A stretch of 7,707 nucleotides of DNA, taken from positions 1 to 7,707 of the forward strand of contig JAEWQZ010000100.1 of the NCBI GenBank assembly GCA_023460255.1, given 5' to 3'. The position numbers were made by a program, and so were the translations under genes. The stretch comes from Actinomycetes bacterium (GTDB lineage: Bacteria; Actinomycetota; Actinomycetes; Actinomycetales; Cellulomonadaceae). Shown piece after piece: positions 5,423-7,707 of the stretch. The notes beneath the pieces are model-generated. The model was not told the origin of the DNA and did not search any database. It saw nothing but the letters and a program-made list of their open reading frames with translations. The stretch's first letter is position 1. Every line of letters begins with the position of its first letter.

Positions 5423-5442
5423 GGCCTGCGCGCCGTCAGGCC
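5423..5442 (-). terminator. Hairpin overlapping the ilvE stop codon
   Basis: GGCCTG (5423-5428) and CAGGCC (5437-5442) form a 6-bp stem with an 8-nt loop that includes part of the ilvE TGA. It may contribute to termination or 3'-end protection of the aminotransferase mRNA. No T-run follows on the minus strand, so this is a modest call. Confidence 0.3.
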
Positions 5443-6545
5443 AGGCGGTACATCCAGCCGTGCGGGTCGGCGGCGCGGCCGTACTGGATGTCCGTGAGCC
5501 GCTGGCGGACCGCCGCCGTCACCGGACCCGTCGCGCCGTCGGCCACCACCAGGTCGAAGTCCGCACCGGCGAGCCGCCCGATCGGCGTGACCACCGCCGC
5601 CGTGCCGCACGCGAAGACCTCGACGACGTCGCCCGCGGCCAGCCCCGCGCGCAGGTCGTCGAGCAGGATCGTGCCCTCGACGACGTCGCGCCCCTCCTCG
5701 CGCAGCAGGGTGAGCACGGAGGACCGCGTGACGCCCTCCAGGATCGACCCGGTCAGCGCCGGCGTCGCCACGCGCCCGTCGGCGTGCACCACGAACACGT
5801 TCATGCCGCCCAGCTCCTCGAGCTGGGTGCCCGTCGCCGCGTCGAGGAAGCACACCTGCTCGCAGCCGCGCTCGTACGCCTCCTGCTGCGGCAGCAGCGA
5901 CGCCGCGTAGTTGCCGCCGCACTTCGCCGCGCCCGTACCGCCGGGGCCTGACCGGTTGTAGTCCTGGGACACCCAGATCGACACGGGCTTCACGCCGCCC
6001 GCGAAGTACGGCCCGACCGGGGACGCGATGAGCAGGTAGTCCACCCCGCGCGCGGGGCGGACGCCGAGGAACGCCTCGGAGGCGAACATGAACGGCCGCA
6101 GGTACAGGCTCGTCTCGTCGGCCCCCGGCACCCAGTCGAGATCGACGCCCACGAGCGCCTCGATGGACCCGAGGAAGTCCTCGGCAGGCAGCTCGGGCAG
6201 CGCGAGCCGGCGCGCGGACTGGGCGAACCGTGCGGCGTTCGCCCACGGGCGGAAGGTCCACACCGACCCGTCCGCGTGCCGGTACGCCTTGAGGCCCTCG
6301 AAGATCTCCTGCCCGTAGTGCAGGACGGCGGCCGCCGGGTCGAGCAGGAGCGGCCCGTACGGCTCCACACGCCGGTCGCCCCAGCCGCCGTCGGCGGTCC
6401 ACGTGACCCGGGCCATGTGGTCCGTGAACACGGTGCCGAACGCGGGGTGCTCGATGCGGCGCTGCCGCTCGCCGGCCGGCGTCGGCGTCGCCGTGAGGCG
6501 GCGCTCGAACGCGTCGACGGTGGTCTCGCGTGCCGTGGTGCTCAT
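5436..6545 (-). CDS. ilvE: Branched-chain amino-acid aminotransferase, complete copy
   Basis: The product is a PLP enzyme of fold type IV that exchanges the amino group between glutamate and the 2-oxo acids of leucine, isoleucine and valine (EC 2.6.1.42), in the cytosol. The 369-aa length fits actinobacterial and mitochondrial-type BCATs. Landmarks are LHYGQEIFEGLKAYRH (75-90), TFRP with Arg99 likely at the PLP phosphate, SLYLRPF (146-152), GGTGAAKCGGNYAASL (202-217) with Schiff-base Lys208, LEELGGMN (242-249) with cofactor-binding Glu244, and FACGTAAVVTPI (311-322). I prefer ATG 6545 (MSTTARETT) to the in-frame GTG at 6572, because AAGGGA (6551-6556) lies 5 nt before the ATG. The gene follows a paralogue by 70 nt on the same strand. 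A possible internal promoter lies in that gap, so the two need not be strictly co-expressed. Confidence 0.94.
   Translation of the reverse strand: MSTTARETTVDAFERRLTATPTPAGERQRRIEHPAFGTVFTDHMARVTWTADGGWGDRRVEPYGPLLLDPAAAVLHYGQEIFEGLKAYRHADGSVWTFRPWANAARFAQSARRLALPELPAEDFLGSIEALVGVDLDWVPGADETSLYLRPFMFASEAFLGVRPARGVDYLLIASPVGPYFAGGVKPVSIWVSQDYNRSGPGGTGAAKCGGNYAASLLPQQEAYERGCEQVCFLDAATGTQLEELGGMNVFVVHADGRVATPALTGSILEGVTRSSVLTLLREEGRDVVEGTILLDDLRAGLAAGDVVEVFACGTAAVVTPIGRLAGADFDLVVADGATGPVTAAVRQRLTDIQYGRAADPHGWMYRLA
6276..6331. repeat. 56-nt tract identical to 7444-7499 in the paralogue
   Basis: These 56 bases match 7444-7499 without a mismatch and encode the end of AVLHYGQEIFEGLKAYRH plus flanking bases in both aminotransferase genes. 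The two copies are in the same orientation. Surrounding sequence is clearly diverged, so the identity reflects strong functional and codon constraint, a gene-conversion tract, or both. Confidence 0.9.
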
Positions 6546-6591
6546 CTCGATCCCTTCGTCCCGCAGGCCCACGCCCGCGGGAGCCGCTCAG

Positions 6592-6597
6592 ACGTTA
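6592..6597 (-). promoter_or_regulatory. Candidate -10 box (TAACGT) upstream of ilvE
   Basis: The minus strand reads TAACGT, a match to TANNNT, 46 nt before the ilvE ATG and just after the stop of the upstream paralogue. The -35 position holds TGTGAG, a poor match. A 6-bp inverted repeat TCCCGC (6559-6564)/GCGGGA (6577-6582) lies between it and the ATG and could affect the leader. It is a weak suggestion of an independent ilvE promoter. Confidence 0.3.
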
Positions 6598-6615
6598 CCG
6601 GTCCCCGCTCGTCTC

Positions 6616-7707
6616 TCACACCAGCCGGTGCAGCCAGCCGCGGGCGTCCGGGGCTCGCCCGTGCTGCACGTCCGTCAGCTCGCGGCGCACGGCCGCCGTC
6701 ACCGGCCCCGGCCGGCCGTCCCCCACGACGACGTCGAACCCGTCCCCCACGAGCCGTCCGATCGGGCTCACGACGGCGCCCGTCCCGCACGCGAACACCT
6801 CCGTCACCTCGCCGGAGGCGAGCCCCGCCAGCACCTCGGCCAGCGGCAGGGCCCGCTCGGCGACGTCACGCCCGGCGTCGCGCAGGAGCGTGAGCACCGA
6901 GTCCCGCGTGATGCCGGCCAGGATCGTGCCGAGCGCCGGAGTCACCACCGACCCGTCGGCGAGCACGACGACGACGTTCATCCCCCCGAGCTCCTCGAGG
7001 TTCCCGGCGTCGTCGAGGAAGCAGACCTGCTCGCAGCCGTGGCCGTACGCGACCCGCTGCGCCGCGAGCGACGCCCCGTAGTTGCCCATGGTCTTCGCGG
7101 CTCCGGTGCCGCCCCGGCCCGCGCGGTGGTGCTCCTGCTCGACCCAGATCGCCACCGGCGCTGTGCCGCGGAAGTACGGCCCCACGGGTGAGGCGATGAG
7201 CAGGTACTCCACGTGCCGCGAGGCCCGCACGAGGAGCGTCGGCTCCATGCCCACGAGGAACGGGCGCAGGTACAGGGTGGTGTCCGGCGCGTCGGGCACC
7301 CATGGTTCGTCGACGGCGAGCAGCGCCTCGAGCGAGGCCAGGAAGTCGGCCTCGGGCAGCTCGGGCAGGGCCATCCGCCGCGCCGAGGCGCGGAACCGGG
7401 CGGCGTTGTCGGCCGGCCGGAAGGTCCACACGGACCGGTCGGGGTGCCGGTACGCCTTGAGGCCCTCGAAGATCTCCTGCCCGTAGTGCAGGACGGCGGT
7501 CGCCGGCTCGAGCGCGAGGGGCCCGTAGGGCTCGACGCGGTGGTCGTGCCAGCCGGCGTCGGCGGTCCACGTGATCCGGACCAGGTGGTCGGTGAACACC
7601 TCACCGAACCGGGGTGCGGCCAGCGCGGCGGCCCTCTCCTCGTCGGGACGCGGCGTCGGCGTCCGGGTGACGGCGAATGCGGGGGCCGTCGCGGACGCGG
7701 CGGGTCG
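6616..7707 (-). CDS. Second branched-chain aminotransferase paralogue (5' end outside window)
   Basis: This is a fold-type-IV PLP aminotransferase closely related to the ilvE product next door; by eye about two thirds of aligned residues match. 363 residues are present, and the frame is still open at the right edge. Its first part, AFAVTRTPTPRPDEERAAAL, aligns with the neighbour's AFERRLTATPTPAGERQRRI, so only a few residues are missing. The GTG at 7599 is therefore not the start. Key residues are kept: TFRP, GGTGAAKTMGNYGASL with the Schiff-base Lys, LEELGGMN and FACGTGAVVSPI. It differs near likely substrate-facing loops: PFLVGMEPTLLVRASRH against PFMFASEAFLGVRPARG, TMGNYG against CGGNYA, and small deletions at RGTAPV, DDAGN and PALGT. 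It should be catalytically competent, but the substrate may have shifted. It is transcribed ahead of ilvE, 70 nt apart. The symbol is left blank because the role may differ. Confidence 0.92.
   Translation of the reverse strand, partial: RPAASATAPAFAVTRTPTPRPDEERAAALAAPRFGEVFTDHLVRITWTADAGWHDHRVEPYGPLALEPATAVLHYGQEIFEGLKAYRHPDRSVWTFRPADNAARFRASARRMALPELPEADFLASLEALLAVDEPWVPDAPDTTLYLRPFLVGMEPTLLVRASRHVEYLLIASPVGPYFRGTAPVAIWVEQEHHRAGRGGTGAAKTMGNYGASLAAQRVAYGHGCEQVCFLDDAGNLEELGGMNVVVVLADGSVVTPALGTILAGITRDSVLTLLRDAGRDVAERALPLAEVLAGLASGEVTEVFACGTGAVVSPIGRLVGDGFDVVVGDGRPGPVTAAVRRELTDVQHGRAPDARGWLHRLV
7444..7499. repeat. 56-nt tract identical to 6276-6331 in ilvE
   Basis: This is the partner of the tract in the complete ilvE copy, in direct orientation about 1.17 kb away. 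Direct repeats of this length could serve as a short homology for recombination that would fuse the two genes and delete one copy. Confidence 0.9.

Noticed and set aside
4560..5951. Plus-strand frame crossing from the membrane protein into ilvE
   Set aside because: It is a Ser/Arg/Thr-rich shadow of the propeller gene followed by antisense of ilvE; no domain is recognisable.
6546..6572. Upstream GTG start for ilvE adding nine residues
   Set aside because: The internal ATG has AAGGGA at the correct spacing, and that site would be buried within the coding sequence if the GTG were used.
1..7707. CRISPR array, insertion element, tRNA or rRNA gene
   Set aside because: No regularly spaced repeats, transposase motifs, terminal inverted repeats, or cloverleaf or rRNA signatures were seen on either strand.

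Overview
The window is very GC-rich, with strong G/C bias at third codon positions and GTG as well as ATG starts. It has leaderless-type promoters and an E. coli-like IlvD beside an actinobacterial-type citramalate synthase, a SigE-type ECF sigma factor and class-IV branched-chain aminotransferases. Together these point to a high-GC actinobacterium, possibly of the Cellulomonas/Micrococcales kind. The genus is an inference; nothing in the window fixes it.

Layout, left to right. (1) 1-864, minus: the N-terminal half of ilvD (dihydroxy-acid dehydratase), running off the left edge. (2) 892-2544, minus: a complete citramalate synthase (cimA). It sits 27 nt upstream of ilvD and is almost certainly co-transcribed with it. 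(3) 2613-2712, minus: a compact cimA leader that looks like a transcription attenuator. It holds a nine-codon leader ORF (MTSFTLIIG) with consecutive Leu-Ile-Ile codons, a strong GC hairpin starting at its stop codon, and directly abutting that an intrinsic terminator with a U-run. (4) 2769-3179, plus: two small hypothetical proteins (50 and 54 aa), the second probably on a leaderless transcript. (5) 3180-3579: 400 bases with no convincing gene, containing two inverted repeats. (6) 3580-5296, plus: a tight operon of a SigE-family ECF sigma factor and a single-pass membrane protein with a Pro/Thr-rich stalk and an external beta-propeller-like domain, the probable cognate anti-sigma or sensor. 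(7) 5297-5435: a convergent intergenic region with nested inverted repeats, likely terminators. (8) 5436-6545 and 6616-7707, minus: two tandem, diverged paralogues of branched-chain amino-acid aminotransferase; the upstream copy runs off the right edge.

How the genes fit together. CimA makes (R)-citramalate from pyruvate and acetyl-CoA, a threonine-independent entry to 2-oxobutyrate for isoleucine. IlvD performs the common dehydration step of valine and isoleucine synthesis, and the aminotransferases add the final amino group to the Ile, Val and Leu oxo-acids. The Leu-Ile-Ile leader would let charged tRNA supply control cimA-ilvD. The sigma/membrane-protein pair and the small ORFs interrupt this locus and have no evident metabolic link to it.

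The most notable points are the putative attenuator ahead of cimA, the tandem aminotransferase paralogues sharing a 56-nt perfectly identical tract, and the sigma factor paired with a propeller-type membrane partner that lacks the usual zinc anti-sigma motif.
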